This document shows, one piece after another, positions 53,643 to 64,000 of a stretch of 64,000 nucleotides of DNA (within the stretch, counting starts at the first letter, position 1; every line of letters starts with the position of its first letter). The position numbers and the translations under genes were made by a program. The DNA is from Methylocaldum marinum (GTDB lineage: Bacteria > Pseudomonadota > Gammaproteobacteria > Methylococcales > Methylococcaceae), in contig NZ_AP017928.1 of assembly GCF_003584645.1 (NCBI RefSeq), positions 4,281,501-4,345,500 of the forward strand, written 5' to 3'. The notes under the pieces were generated by a model, which searched no databases, had not been told where the DNA came from, and worked only from the letters and a program-made list of their open reading frames with translations.

Positions 53643-54437
53643 TCAATCGGTCGGACTTCCCTGCCTGTCCCGAAGCGCACGGGCCAAGCGGGCATAGGCC
53701 GCCAAGTCCAGCGTTTCCGCCCGTGCCCGCGGATCTATCTCGAGATGGCGCATCTCTCCTTCGTCGAAAAGCTGTTTGAGAGCATTCCGGAGCGTCTTCC
53801 GGCGTTGGGAAAAGGCGGCGGCGACCACTTTTCCCAACGGTTCGGGATCGACGTCGACCGGCCTGGTCGCGTGCGGCACCAGGCGAACGACCGCGGACAT
53901 GACTTGCGGCCGGGGATAAAAGCTTTCCGGAGGAACCTCGAAAAGACTGTCCGCACGGCAATAATACTGAGCCATGATGCCGAGCCGTCCATAATTTTTG
54001 TCTCCGGGAACGGCGCACAGCCTGTCGACGACTTCCTTCTGCAGCATGAAATGCATGTCCGCCATGCACTCGGTCTGTCCGAACAGATGAAACAGCAGAG
54101 GCGTGGATATGTTGTAAGGCAGATTGCCGACGACGCGAAGCTTTTCTCCCGAACTCAGGCCGCAGAATCTGAATTTGAGGGCATCCGCCCGATGCAGGCG
54201 GAAATTGTGGTCGCCCGAAAATCTTGTTTCCAGCGATTCGGCCAGATCTCGGTCGATTTCAATTGCGTCCAATCGTCCGCAGAGCGGCAGCAGGGCTTCG
54301 GTCAGGACGCCCTGGCCCGGACCGATTTCTACGAGATGATCTTCGGGGCGGGGAGCGATGCCAAGAACGATGTTCCGCACGACGCTGCTGTCGCGCAGAA
54401 AGTTCTGGCCGAATCGTTTGCGGGGGAAATGATTCAT
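53643..54437 (-). CDS. rsmA: 16S rRNA adenine dimethyltransferase RsmA
   Basis: A 264-residue SAM-dependent methyltransferase that dimethylates two adenines in helix 45 of 16S rRNA. SAM-binding EIGPGQGVLTEAL, catalytic GNLPYNIS and the RFGQNFL start motif are present. It overlaps pdxA by four bases (ATGA), the last gene of lptD-surA-pdxA-rsmA. The apaGH genes that follow in E. coli are absent here. Confidence 0.95.
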   Translation of the reverse strand: MNHFPRKRFGQNFLRDSSVVRNIVLGIAPRPEDHLVEIGPGQGVLTEALLPLCGRLDAIEIDRDLAESLETRFSGDHNFRLHRADALKFRFCGLSSGEKLRVVGNLPYNISTPLLFHLFGQTECMADMHFMLQKEVVDRLCAVPGDKNYGRLGIMAQYYCRADSLFEVPPESFYPRPQVMSAVVRLVPHATRPVDVDPEPLGKVVAAAFSQRRKTLRNALKQLFDEGEMRHLEIDPRARAETLDLAAYARLARALRDRQGSPTD

Positions 54438-55432
54438 GCCGGCTCGACGACTCCTCGCAGCATGCGGTCCGCCATTCCGACCGCTTCATCGATGGCGGCT
54501 TCCAGGCTCCCGGCGTCGGCTTTGCCGCTGCCGGCCAGATCCAGCGCAGTGCCGTGGTCGACCGATGTGCGGATGATAGGGAGCCCTAAGGTGATGTTCA
54601 CCGCGCGCCCGAAACCCGCGTGTTTCAGTACCGGCAGGCCTTGATCGTGGTACATGGCCAATACGGCGTCGGCATGTTCGAGATATTTCGGCAGAAACAG
54701 GGTGTCCGCCGGCAATGGACCGAACAGTTTTATGCCTTTCTGCCTGAGGTTTTCCAGCACCGGTTCGATGATCTCGATTTCCTCGCGTCCGAGATGTCCG
54801 CCTTCGCCGGCATGTGGGTTGAGACCGCAGACGAGAATGCGCGGCGCGGGTATGCCGAATCGGGCCACCAAGTCGCGATCAAGTATCTCAAGCACCGCGG
54901 ACAAGCGTTCGCGTGTGATGTTGCGGCTGACCTCCGCCAGCGGTAAGTGCGTCGTCGCCAATGCGACTCGGAGTCCCGGTGCCGCCAGCATCATGACCGG
55001 ATAACCCCCGCTGATGGCGGCGATGAATTCGGTGTGGCCGGTGAAGGCAATCCCGGCCTCGTTGATGATTCCCTTGTGTACGGGGGCGGTCACCAAGGCA
55101 TCGAAGCGTCCATCCAGGCAGGCGGTAACGCCGCTGGAAATGGTTTCGAGAACATAGGGAGCGTTGGCAATGTTCAAACGGCCGCAAGTGGGGTCGGCGC
55201 CGTGGGCGGTGGGCCATACCTTGAGCGATCCCGGTTGATGTGCCCGGACATCGTCGCGTCCCGAGGTTCGAATTTCGAGATTAAGTTTCAGTCGTTGCGC
55301 CCGTTCCGCCAGTAATGGGGGATGGCCGATGACGGTAAGATCGCAGGCCAGTTCCCGCTGAGCGATCTGAACACACAAATCCGGTCCGATCCCGGCAGGT
55401 TCTCCCGTGGTCAATAAGATTCGCGGAATCAT
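54434..55432 (-). CDS. pdxA: 4-hydroxythreonine-4-phosphate dehydrogenase PdxA
   Basis: A 332-residue NAD(P)-dependent enzyme of pyridoxal phosphate synthesis. Motifs include TTGEPAGIGPD, VTAPVHKGIINEAGIAFTGH (metal His), GLNPHAGEGGH and MYHDQGLPVLK. ATG 55432 overlaps the surA stop by four bases (ATGA); a further-upstream frame lies inside surA. Operon position matches E. coli. Confidence 0.95.
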   Translation of the reverse strand: MIPRILLTTGEPAGIGPDLCVQIAQRELACDLTVIGHPPLLAERAQRLKLNLEIRTSGRDDVRAHQPGSLKVWPTAHGADPTCGRLNIANAPYVLETISSGVTACLDGRFDALVTAPVHKGIINEAGIAFTGHTEFIAAISGGYPVMMLAAPGLRVALATTHLPLAEVSRNITRERLSAVLEILDRDLVARFGIPAPRILVCGLNPHAGEGGHLGREEIEIIEPVLENLRQKGIKLFGPLPADTLFLPKYLEHADAVLAMYHDQGLPVLKHAGFGRAVNITLGLPIIRTSVDHGTALDLAGSGKADAGSLEAAIDEAVGMADRMLRGVVEPA

Positions 55433-56778
55433 TGGAAGGACGGGATGAAGGAGGTGGTTTCCGGCTCGTTCAACCGAATTTCGACATAGGCTTCGTCGCG
55501 GATCCTGCGCAGCCAAAGCTCGGTTTCTTCTTCCGCCTTGCGTTTGAATATTTCGTCGCGCGCTTTATTTCTCAACAGCTCGTCGGTGTCGCTGGATTCC
55601 TGTCGCTCCAATACCTGGATGAGATGCCAGCCGAATTGGGTTTGAACGGGATCGCTGATCTGATTGACCTCGAGCCGGCGCATGGCCTCTTCGAAAGGCG
55701 GTACCAGCGCCCCCGGCTGGACAAAGCCGAGATCGCCGCCCTTGATCGCCGATCCTTTATCGTCCGAATGGCCGCGTGCCAGTGCAGCGAAGTCTTCGCC
55801 GCCATCGATGCGCTCTTTAAGGTTTAAGAGCTTTTGCTTCGCGTCTTCATCGGACAGGACTTCATTGGGTTTTATCAGGATATGGCGCACGTGGGTTTTG
55901 ATCATGCGCTCGTCCTCGCCGCCTTTGATTCCAAGCAGTTTGATGATGTGAAACCCGCTCGGGCTTCGAATGGGACCTTCGATGTCGCCTTCCGCCATTG
56001 TCGGTACCACATCGACGAAGAGGGAAGGTACTTGGCTCAATTTGCGCCAGCCGAGATCGCCGCCGCTAAGCGCCTGTGCCGCGTCGGAGGTTGTCAGCGC
56101 GGCTTGTTTGAAATCCAAGCCGTGGTTGAGCTCTTCGATCAATTTTTCGGCCTTCTCTTTGGCCTTTTGCACTTCGGAAGGCGATGCCGCTTGTGGGGTC
56201 GCGATCAGAATATGGCCCAGCAGATATTCGCTATCGTGATTGACATCCGATTTCCCATGAGTTTCCAAATAGTGTTGGACTTCATGGTCGCTGACTTTGA
56301 TGTGGCCGTTGACCTGACTGCTTCTCAGGCGTCCGACGGTGATCTCGTTGCGGATTTGTTCGATGAATCCGGCATAGTCGATCCCTTCTTCCCGCAAAGA
56401 GCGGCGAAATGCCTCCAAGCTCATGTTGTTGCGCTGGGCGATCTGCTGGACCGCTTGCCGCAGGGTTTCGTCGTCGATCCGGATGCCCGCTTTCTCGGCT
56501 AATTGGACCTGAATTTTGTCGATGATCAGACGCTCGAGAACCTGGCGTGTCAAAAGTTCATCCGGTGGTAGCTGCATATTGCTCTGGCGCAGCCCGGCTT
56601 TGAGAGACTCGACTTTTTGTCGCAGTTCGCTTTCGAGGATCACGCCGTCTTCGACTACGGCCACGATGCGATCGATGGGTTCGTCAGCGATTGCAATACA
56701 TGGCAACAGGAAAAGCGACAACAAAATGAATCTGCCGATTGAAGACCTATTGGAGAGGAAAAGCGCTGTCGTTGACAT
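55429..56778 (-). CDS. surA: Periplasmic chaperone/prolyl isomerase SurA
   Basis: A 449-residue periplasmic folding factor for outer-membrane proteins. A signal peptide (LLSLFLLPCIAIA|DEP) is followed by the SurA N-domain DRIVAVVEDGVILESELRQK and two parvulin domains (about 180-280, with YLLGHILIATP; about 290-395, with VRHILIKPNEVLSDEDA), then a C-terminal segment. It is 16 bases downstream of lptD, whose product SurA helps assemble, and overlaps pdxA by four. Confidence 0.94.
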   Translation of the reverse strand: MSTTALFLSNRSSIGRFILLSLFLLPCIAIADEPIDRIVAVVEDGVILESELRQKVESLKAGLRQSNMQLPPDELLTRQVLERLIIDKIQVQLAEKAGIRIDDETLRQAVQQIAQRNNMSLEAFRRSLREEGIDYAGFIEQIRNEITVGRLRSSQVNGHIKVSDHEVQHYLETHGKSDVNHDSEYLLGHILIATPQAASPSEVQKAKEKAEKLIEELNHGLDFKQAALTTSDAAQALSGGDLGWRKLSQVPSLFVDVVPTMAEGDIEGPIRSPSGFHIIKLLGIKGGEDERMIKTHVRHILIKPNEVLSDEDAKQKLLNLKERIDGGEDFAALARGHSDDKGSAIKGGDLGFVQPGALVPPFEEAMRRLEVNQISDPVQTQFGWHLIQVLERQESSDTDELLRNKARDEIFKRKAEEETELWLRRIRDEAYVEIRLNEPETTSFIPSFQ

Positions 56779-56794
56779 GGTCGGTTGTATTCAA

Positions 56795-59503
56795 TTAGTC
56801 GTCTTCGAGGCGGTAACCGCTGATGCTGCGCTGCAGGAAGCGGTCGACCTGGCGACCGAAACGGGTCAAGCCTTTCAGCTCAAGCTGAAAGAATACCTCG
56901 TTATTGGCGACATTGCCGCCATCGGTCTGGGTCCGTATGTCGTTGATGTAATGCCGTCCTATGAGGCTGAAACGCCAACAACAAGTCTCGCGTTCGATTC
57001 CCAGAAAGCTTTCCAGCGTCACCTGGTCGAGCAGCGAGTATTGCCAGCGTCCGATGGCGTTCCAGCCCTTTGCGAACGGCAACCGGAAGGACACGTCCGT
57101 CATGTCCAGGCGAATGGTATCGATGTTGTTTTGATCGCGGCGGAACCGATAGGCCAGGTTGAGCAGATGGTTGTCGCGGTCGTCATACTGCAGGGCGATT
57201 TGGCCACGATCGATGGTGCCTCCCTCCGGGTTCCACTGTCCGCCGCTGCGCACAGACCAGGTATTGGTCAATCTGGAATAGACTTCGCCCACCAAGTTGG
57301 ATTTGCCCCTGTTTGTCGGGGCGGTGTTGGACAAAGTGACATCTTGATCGTCGAAATAGAAGATTTCGCCGATGCTTGCCCGAAGGCGCTCCATGCCGGA
57401 GGCTTGATCGATCAGTCTCGAGGTGAGTGCCAGTGTGATCTGATTGGCATCGCCTAGACGGTCGGCCGAGGTAAAGCGGTTTTCGCGAAACAACTGATAA
57501 AAGCTGAAGTCGTATTCGCCGGTATCGAATATGGGAAGGTCTTTCTGGTTCTTGTCCGGAATGTATAGATAAAAAAGCCGTGGTTCCAGGGTATGGATCA
57601 GGGGCGTCTCGGCTACTTCGAACTCCCGCTCGAAGAATAGTCCGCTATCCACGGAAAAGATCGGCGCGGTTCGGCTCAGGCTGTCGTTGACGCCGGGAAC
57701 CTGATCTTGCAGCCAATATTGGGTGTGCTGCAAGCTCAGGCTTGGAACGACGAAGCCGGCGGCACCCCGCCATGGGTACGAGATCCGTGGGATCAGATTG
57801 AGTCGCTGTCCCGTGACCTTTCCTCCGGTATGCCTGAAGTTCGCGAACGCGCTGAGGCCATTGAAGACCAGGCCGGTATTGCCGATGGCCTGACCGTAGT
57901 TGAAAGTCACCTGTGGAAGGCGGTAATAAGGTCTCCCTGCCGGAGGAATCGTCGGGTCGATCGTCTGATAATAATCGGCCAACGTCGAAATGCTATAGTT
58001 CGAGCCGACGTAGTTGAGCTGGCCATAGCTGCGGATATGCCGACGGTCGACAATTCGCAGCGGGTTGCCCAGTTCGTTCAGATAGCGGTCGTCGGTCACG
58101 TAATGCGCGTCCACGCGGGAAAACAAGTTTTCGGTGAACCGGGTATCGTTCAAGAAGCCAAATTGACCACGACTATCGCCCCGGACATCGTCCTTGGGCA
58201 TGTACTCCGCCAGCACAGTGCCCCGGGTCATTTCGGTCAGGTAGCGAAATTCGCCGCGCAACAGCACGCCGCGCCGGGTCAGCATACGCGGCGTGAAGGT
58301 CGCATCATAATTGGGCGCCAAATTGAAATAATAAGGCAGCGAGAAATCGAAGCCACCCACCTTGGTATTGCCGAAAGTGGGCGTCAGAAAGCCGCTCTGG
58401 CGCCGGTCGTCCACCGGAAAACTCATGTACGGCGTGTAAAGGAACGGTACGCCCTTGAATTCTAGCCACGCATGTTTGGCCGAGCCGCGTCCGGTCTCCT
58501 TATTGATCTTGACGTTACGGGCATGAAGCATCCAGTCCGTGTCCCCGGGCGGACAGGTGGTGTAGGTGAATTTCTCGTAACGCGATAAAGTGCTGCTGTC
58601 GAAATGGGTTAGGCGCGAAGTGCCCCGTGCCGGGATCGTTTCAAGGATGAATTGGGCATTGCGCAGAACGCCACGGTTCGTATCGAGTTCCAGAAAGCCC
58701 GTATCGCTGGCGAAAGTCAGCCCTTTCTCTTGATAAATGACGTTACCGCGTGCGTTCAAGGTTTCCGAAACCGTATTGTGGGTGACGAAATCTCCCCACA
58801 ACTTCTGATCCGCGCGCGTCAGTTCGGCGGTACCGATAAAGGTCGCCATTTCGTCATCCACCATTTCGGCATAGTCGGACCGAATGTCCAGCGGTTCCTT
58901 CTCGCGCGCGAGTTTGTCGAGAGGGGTCAGCAAAAACTCGGTCATCGGAGCCGATTCCGATTTGCCGGCGCAGGCCTGAGCCCAGGGGTCGGCGGAAAGC
59001 AAGGCGGTCAAATTGCGGAAGCGCTGCTCGTCTTCCTCGGTAATCGTGGTCGTTTCCGCCCAGTTTTCGATCTTTTCCTTTTCTTCGGAGACGACATGGG
59101 CGAGGCCTTTCGGATCCGGTCCGACCAGGGAGCAGTCCCAGTCCTTGCCGGATTCGCCGGGCCGGCAGTTCCATCCGGGCGGCTTGGCCGCTGCTACCGA
59201 TTTGGGCGGCATCTTCTGGATCGGAGGATGCGCGCTCTTCTGTTCCGCAATTCTGGGAGGCCGCTCGGGTTTTGCCGCCGGCACGGGTTCCCGGGGCGTT
59301 GGCCGGCTGATCGTTTCCTCCTTTGCAGGCGGAGAGGTTCCGCCATCGGGTTTGGAGTTCTTGGTGACGCAGACCCACTCCTTATCGTCCGTGCTGCGCT
59401 GGCAGTCCCAGTCTGAGGCCGCCGCCAAAAGGCTGGGGGGAACCAGGCCAAGGCAGAAAAATAACATCCACCGACCAGGAATGAGTTGAAGGAGAAACAC
59501 CAT
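56795..59503 (-). CDS. lptD: LPS-assembly outer membrane protein LptD
   Basis: A 902-residue outer-membrane beta-barrel protein that with LptE inserts lipopolysaccharide in the outer leaflet. Signal peptide at the start (about 1-27), a Cys/Pro-rich, low-complexity linker with Trp/Asp/Cys repeats (SDWDCQRS, WNCRPGESGKDWDC; about 30-190), an OstA-like jellyroll (FIGTAELTRADQ onward), then the C-terminal barrel. The linker is longer than in E. coli (784 residues in total) and repeats W(D/N)C motifs. Two cysteine pairs allow the essential disulfides. First gene of the operon. Confidence 0.93.
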   Translation of the reverse strand: MVFLLQLIPGRWMLFFCLGLVPPSLLAAASDWDCQRSTDDKEWVCVTKNSKPDGGTSPPAKEETISRPTPREPVPAAKPERPPRIAEQKSAHPPIQKMPPKSVAAAKPPGWNCRPGESGKDWDCSLVGPDPKGLAHVVSEEKEKIENWAETTTITEEDEQRFRNLTALLSADPWAQACAGKSESAPMTEFLLTPLDKLAREKEPLDIRSDYAEMVDDEMATFIGTAELTRADQKLWGDFVTHNTVSETLNARGNVIYQEKGLTFASDTGFLELDTNRGVLRNAQFILETIPARGTSRLTHFDSSTLSRYEKFTYTTCPPGDTDWMLHARNVKINKETGRGSAKHAWLEFKGVPFLYTPYMSFPVDDRRQSGFLTPTFGNTKVGGFDFSLPYYFNLAPNYDATFTPRMLTRRGVLLRGEFRYLTEMTRGTVLAEYMPKDDVRGDSRGQFGFLNDTRFTENLFSRVDAHYVTDDRYLNELGNPLRIVDRRHIRSYGQLNYVGSNYSISTLADYYQTIDPTIPPAGRPYYRLPQVTFNYGQAIGNTGLVFNGLSAFANFRHTGGKVTGQRLNLIPRISYPWRGAAGFVVPSLSLQHTQYWLQDQVPGVNDSLSRTAPIFSVDSGLFFEREFEVAETPLIHTLEPRLFYLYIPDKNQKDLPIFDTGEYDFSFYQLFRENRFTSADRLGDANQITLALTSRLIDQASGMERLRASIGEIFYFDDQDVTLSNTAPTNRGKSNLVGEVYSRLTNTWSVRSGGQWNPEGGTIDRGQIALQYDDRDNHLLNLAYRFRRDQNNIDTIRLDMTDVSFRLPFAKGWNAIGRWQYSLLDQVTLESFLGIERETCCWRFSLIGRHYINDIRTQTDGGNVANNEVFFQLELKGLTRFGRQVDRFLQRSISGYRLEDD

Positions 59504-59718
59504 GCTGCGGCAGGGGGCTTTAAGTCCGAAAGGCGAGTTGCAAAGTGGCTGCCACGCGGTTAAGTTCGAAAAGTAATCGGGAATGGGTGCGATGGGAGCG
59601 GGATCGCGGACGGCATTATCTTAAAACTGTTCTTTATGGTGAAATATCCGATCCAAATTTTGCATTCTACCGTAAGACCCGAGATATTCGAGTATTTTTC
59701 GACACAGGGACCGTCAAC

Positions 59719-61409
<1,691 letters not shown>

Positions 61410-61435
61410 AATTGGCTGAACCCCGGAGATTCAAG

Positions 61436-61786
61436 ATGCAGGGCAAAATCTTCCCCGAATCCAATGCGAGAGATCTCGGCAAAGAGAAGCGGCTTACTCA
61501 GGTCATTTATGCCTTGCAGGCCGCTTCGTTCCTGGTTGGAGTAACCTATTTCGTCGCAGCGGTCATCAATTACGTGAAGTGGCCGGACGTGTCGGGAACT
61601 TGGCTTGAGACCCATTTTCGCTGGCAAATCAAAACTTTCTGGTACAGTATCCTGTGGGGAATCGTGGGCGGTCTGACCTTGTTCCTGTTCATAGGCTATG
61701 TCATTCTGACCGCGAACACGATCTGGATCGTTTACCGTGTCGTAATCGGGTGGATAGCGCTTAGCGAAGATCGGCCGGTAAGCTGA
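61436..61786 (+). CDS. Small membrane protein (DUF4870-like)
   Basis: A 116-residue protein with about three hydrophobic segments (QAASFLVGVTYFVAAVINYV, WYSILWGIVGGLTLFLFIGY, LTANTIWIVYRVVIGW). It fits the DUF4870 family of uncharacterised small integral proteins. A TTG upstream at 61412 gives eight more residues; ATG 61436 has a nearby GGAG. It follows murU on the same strand and may be co-transcribed; no functional link known. Confidence 0.7.
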   Translation: MQGKIFPESNARDLGKEKRLTQVIYALQAASFLVGVTYFVAAVINYVKWPDVSGTWLETHFRWQIKTFWYSILWGIVGGLTLFLFIGYVILTANTIWIVYRVVIGWIALSEDRPVS

Positions 61787-61851
61787 TACGCCGTGTACTG
61801 CATTCCGGGCGCTTGCCCGTCGGCCGGCTCGCGAGGTCTCCCGCATGCCCG

Positions 61852-62478
61852 CTAAGGCACGAGCAGCGAACCATTGTGAAAAACGAGCTGCCCCAGGAAC
61901 TCTTCACCCTGCTCCAGGCATTCGATCCGAGTGATTCCGGCGGTGGCGACCTTGATTCGGAACAGGTTCGACAAAGGGATGTCCAGAATATGGGCGAGCA
62001 CCATGCGAATCGTTCCGGCATGACAAACGATGAGCATATGCTTCCCGGCGTGGAGGTTCAGGATGTCGTTCCAGGCCGAGACGATGCGATTTCTGAACTC
62101 CGCGAGCCCCTCGGAATCATCGGGGCGGTTGTTCATGGGGTCGCGATAAAAACGCTGGATCAAGCCGGGATCGTATTGAGTGATTTCCTCTTGCGTTTTC
62201 CCTTGCCACGCACCGAAACCGATTTCCTTCAGTCGGGGTTCGATTTCCAGCGGGATTCCGCCTCGCTCGCTCAGTTCTTCGGCGAAGGCCTGGCAGCGGG
62301 CCAGGGGAGAGGTGATGATAACCTCCCAGGGATGATGATGGCCGACCGCGGCCCGCATCTGCGCCCAGCCTTTGTCGCTCAAGGGATCATCCATCTGTCC
62401 GCGGTAGCGGCTGCCGCCAACCGGCTCGCCGTGGCGCATCAGATCGATGAGAGTTGTAACACGCTCGTCGGTAATCAA
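61852..62478 (-). CDS. Histidine phosphatase family protein (phosphoglycerate-mutase-like)
   Basis: A 208-residue phosphatase with the phospho-His motif LMRHGEP, then [28 protein letters not shown] and VCHAGTIR. It fits the CobC/GpmB branch with unknown natural substrate. The best start is TTG 62478, overlapping the argH stop (TTGA) and preceded by GAGGAG; a later Met would cut into the motif strand. Translational coupling to argH is likely. Confidence 0.85.
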   Translation of the reverse strand: MITDERVTTLIDLMRHGEPVGGSRYRGQMDDPLSDKGWAQMRAAVGHHHPWEVIITSPLARCQAFAEELSERGGIPLEIEPRLKEIGFGAWQGKTQEEITQYDPGLIQRFYRDPMNNRPDDSEGLAEFRNRIVSAWNDILNLHAGKHMLIVCHAGTIRMVLAHILDIPLSNLFRIKVATAGITRIECLEQGEEFLGQLVFHNGSLLVP

Positions 62479-63872
62479 GTTTTGGCCATCTCCTCAAGAC
62501 CTTGCCGAGCCTGCTTTACGGCAGCCCGGACTTGTTCAGGAGCGGTGCCGCCGAAGTGGTTGCGTGCTCTGACGGAACCTTCCAGCGTCAGGATATCGAA
62601 AACATCGGGGCCGATCGTAGCAGATAATTGTTGCAATTCGGTCAAGGACAACCCGGAAAGATCGCGGCCCGTTTCTATACCCAAGCGCACGGCCTTGCCG
62701 ACGATCTCGTGGGCGTCCCTGAACGGAACCCCTTTACGGACCAGATAGTCCGCCAGATCGGTGGCTGTCGCGTAGCCCTTGCTTGCGGAGGCGTACATGC
62801 CGTCCCGATTCGGTCTTACGTGGGGCATCATGTCGGCAAATGCCCGCAGGCAATTTTTCACGGTATCGACCGTGTCGAACAAGGGTTCCTTGTCTTCCTG
62901 ATTGTCCTTGTTGTAAGCCAAGGGCTGACTTTTCATCAAGGTCAGCAGGCTCATGAGGTGCCCGAAGACACGCCCCGATTTTCCTCGCACCAGTTCCGGT
63001 ACGTCGGGATTTTTCTTTTGCGGCATGATGGACGAGCCGGTGCAAAAGGCGTCCGGCAATTCGATAAAACCGAACTGGGCCGAAGTCCACAGAATAAGCT
63101 CTTCGGAAAACCGCGACAAATGCATCATCATGAGGCCGGCACAGGCGGTGAATTCGATGGCGAAATCGCGGTCACTCACGGCGTCCAGGGAGTTCGGTGC
63201 CGGCCGGTCGAACCCGAGCAGCTCGGCGGTATAGAACCGGTCCAGCGGAAAAGTCGTGCCGGCCAGGGCTGCGGCGCCCAAAGGCATGACATTGACGCGT
63301 TTTCGGCAGTCGAGCAGGCGTTCGTGATCTCTCGCCAGCATTTCGTTCCAAGCCAATAAATGATGACCGAAAGTTACCGGTTGGGCGACTTGAAGATGAG
63401 TGAAGCCGGGCATGATGGTATCCGCCTCGCGCTCCGCCAAATCCAGCAAAGCCTGCCGCAGCCGAAGGATCTCGCCGCCAATGCGATCGATTTCGTGGCG
63501 TAGATACAGCCGAACGTCGGTGGCCACCTGGTCGTTTCGGGACCTGCCGGTATGCAGCTTCTTCCCTGCTTCGCCGATGCGCTCGGTGAGTCGCGCCTCG
63601 ATGTTCATATGCACATCTTCGAGCTTGATTGACCAGGCAAATTCGCCGCGCTCGATCTCCGCCCGGATTTGCTCCAATCCGTGCCTAATGATTTCGCATT
63701 CTTCCTCACTTAAAACGCCGATGCGCTTCAACATGGCGGCATGAGCGATGGACCCCTGGATATCGTGGGGAGCCAGGCGCTTATCGAAATCAACGGATGC
63801 GGTGAATGCCTCGACGAAAGCGTCGGTAGCCTCGGTGAAACGGCCTGCCCAGGGTTTTGATTCGCTGCTCAT
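62475..63872 (-). CDS. argH: Argininosuccinate lyase
   Basis: A 465-residue cytosolic enzyme that splits argininosuccinate to arginine and fumarate, the last step of arginine synthesis. The fumarase-superfamily signature [13 protein letters not shown] is complete, with [14 protein letters not shown] and catalytic His in [12 protein letters not shown]. Full length. It precedes the histidine phosphatase gene with a four-base overlap. Upstream, 63873-64000 is non-coding as far as it can be seen. Confidence 0.95.
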   Translation of the reverse strand: MSSESKPWAGRFTEATDAFVEAFTASVDFDKRLAPHDIQGSIAHAAMLKRIGVLSEEECEIIRHGLEQIRAEIERGEFAWSIKLEDVHMNIEARLTERIGEAGKKLHTGRSRNDQVATDVRLYLRHEIDRIGGEILRLRQALLDLAEREADTIMPGFTHLQVAQPVTFGHHLLAWNEMLARDHERLLDCRKRVNVMPLGAAALAGTTFPLDRFYTAELLGFDRPAPNSLDAVSDRDFAIEFTACAGLMMMHLSRFSEELILWTSAQFGFIELPDAFCTGSSIMPQKKNPDVPELVRGKSGRVFGHLMSLLTLMKSQPLAYNKDNQEDKEPLFDTVDTVKNCLRAFADMMPHVRPNRDGMYASASKGYATATDLADYLVRKGVPFRDAHEIVGKAVRLGIETGRDLSGLSLTELQQLSATIGPDVFDILTLEGSVRARNHFGGTAPEQVRAAVKQARQGLEEMAKT

Positions 63873-64000
63873 CGGAAGTGTGTCGGAAGGGCTAAATTTT
63901 GATCATTATCCAAGAAACGGCCGTCGGAAGCATCCGGGTACGCGTGGCGGTAACGCCGAGAACGATCCATCGTCCTCCGTAGGAAGGTGCAGCGGCTCCG

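Overview
This window most likely comes from the chromosome of an aerobic gammaproteobacterial (type I/X, Methylococcaceae-like) methanotroph. The key evidence is a complete pmoCAB operon for particulate methane monooxygenase (19894-22911) with the copper-binding histidines in place. A haoAB pair (45714-48363) for hydroxylamine detoxification and a gammaproteobacterial lptD-surA-pdxA-rsmA operon support this. The DNA is GC-rich. The genus (Methylocaldum/Methylococcus-like) is my inference from protein resemblance.

Layout. 1-7.7 kb: creBCD two-component system and membrane protein, a periplasmic 5'-nucleotidase and an orphan pstB; the creC-creD gap is packed with dispersed repeats. 7.8-11.5 kb: a short MgtE-type transporter, then an EcsC / DUF5132-like / HMA-like cassette and an HNH endonuclease. 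11.5-19.3 kb: an AT-rich DnaA-box region in front of priA, a rhomboid protease, a polysaccharide flippase and a phosphoketolase. 19.3-23.4 kb: a MITE-like repeat, the pmo promoter and leader, pmoCAB, two terminators and tRNA-Thr(TGT). 23.5-30.5 kb: a four-gene minus-strand run of SERCA-like P-type ATPase, divergent MetK homologue, GNAT/C39-peptidase fusion and RimK-like ATP-grasp ligase. 30.6-44.1 kb: guanine deaminase, HAD phosphatase, HDOD protein, two c-di-GMP enzymes, a Tat-exported OpgD-like protein, a Nif3-like protein, a Met/His-rich secreted protein with a perfect 15-bp tandem repeat, and a small phosphoesterase. 44.3-50.7 kb: aminopeptidase, haoAB and ccmABC. 50.8-64 kb: envelope genes (Lpp-like lipoprotein plus L,D-transpeptidase; lptD-surA-pdxA-rsmA; amgK-murU) with phosphoglucomutase, a histidine phosphatase and argH.

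How they fit together. pMMO oxidises methane and, adventitiously, ammonia; HaoAB removes the resulting hydroxylamine; CcmABC helps mature the octaheme HaoA. Phosphoketolase gives an acetyl-phosphate route from sugar phosphates of formaldehyde assimilation. The envelope genes cover outer-membrane LPS assembly, peptidoglycan recycling and lipoprotein-murein linkage.

The strongest candidate for something undescribed is the ATPase-MetK-GNAT/C39-RimK run. Its MetK homologue overlaps the ATPase gene by four bases and has lost several residues essential in ordinary SAM synthetases. The DnaA-box region before priA and the Met/His-rich repeat protein are next. All functional calls are from reading the sequence; no database search was run.
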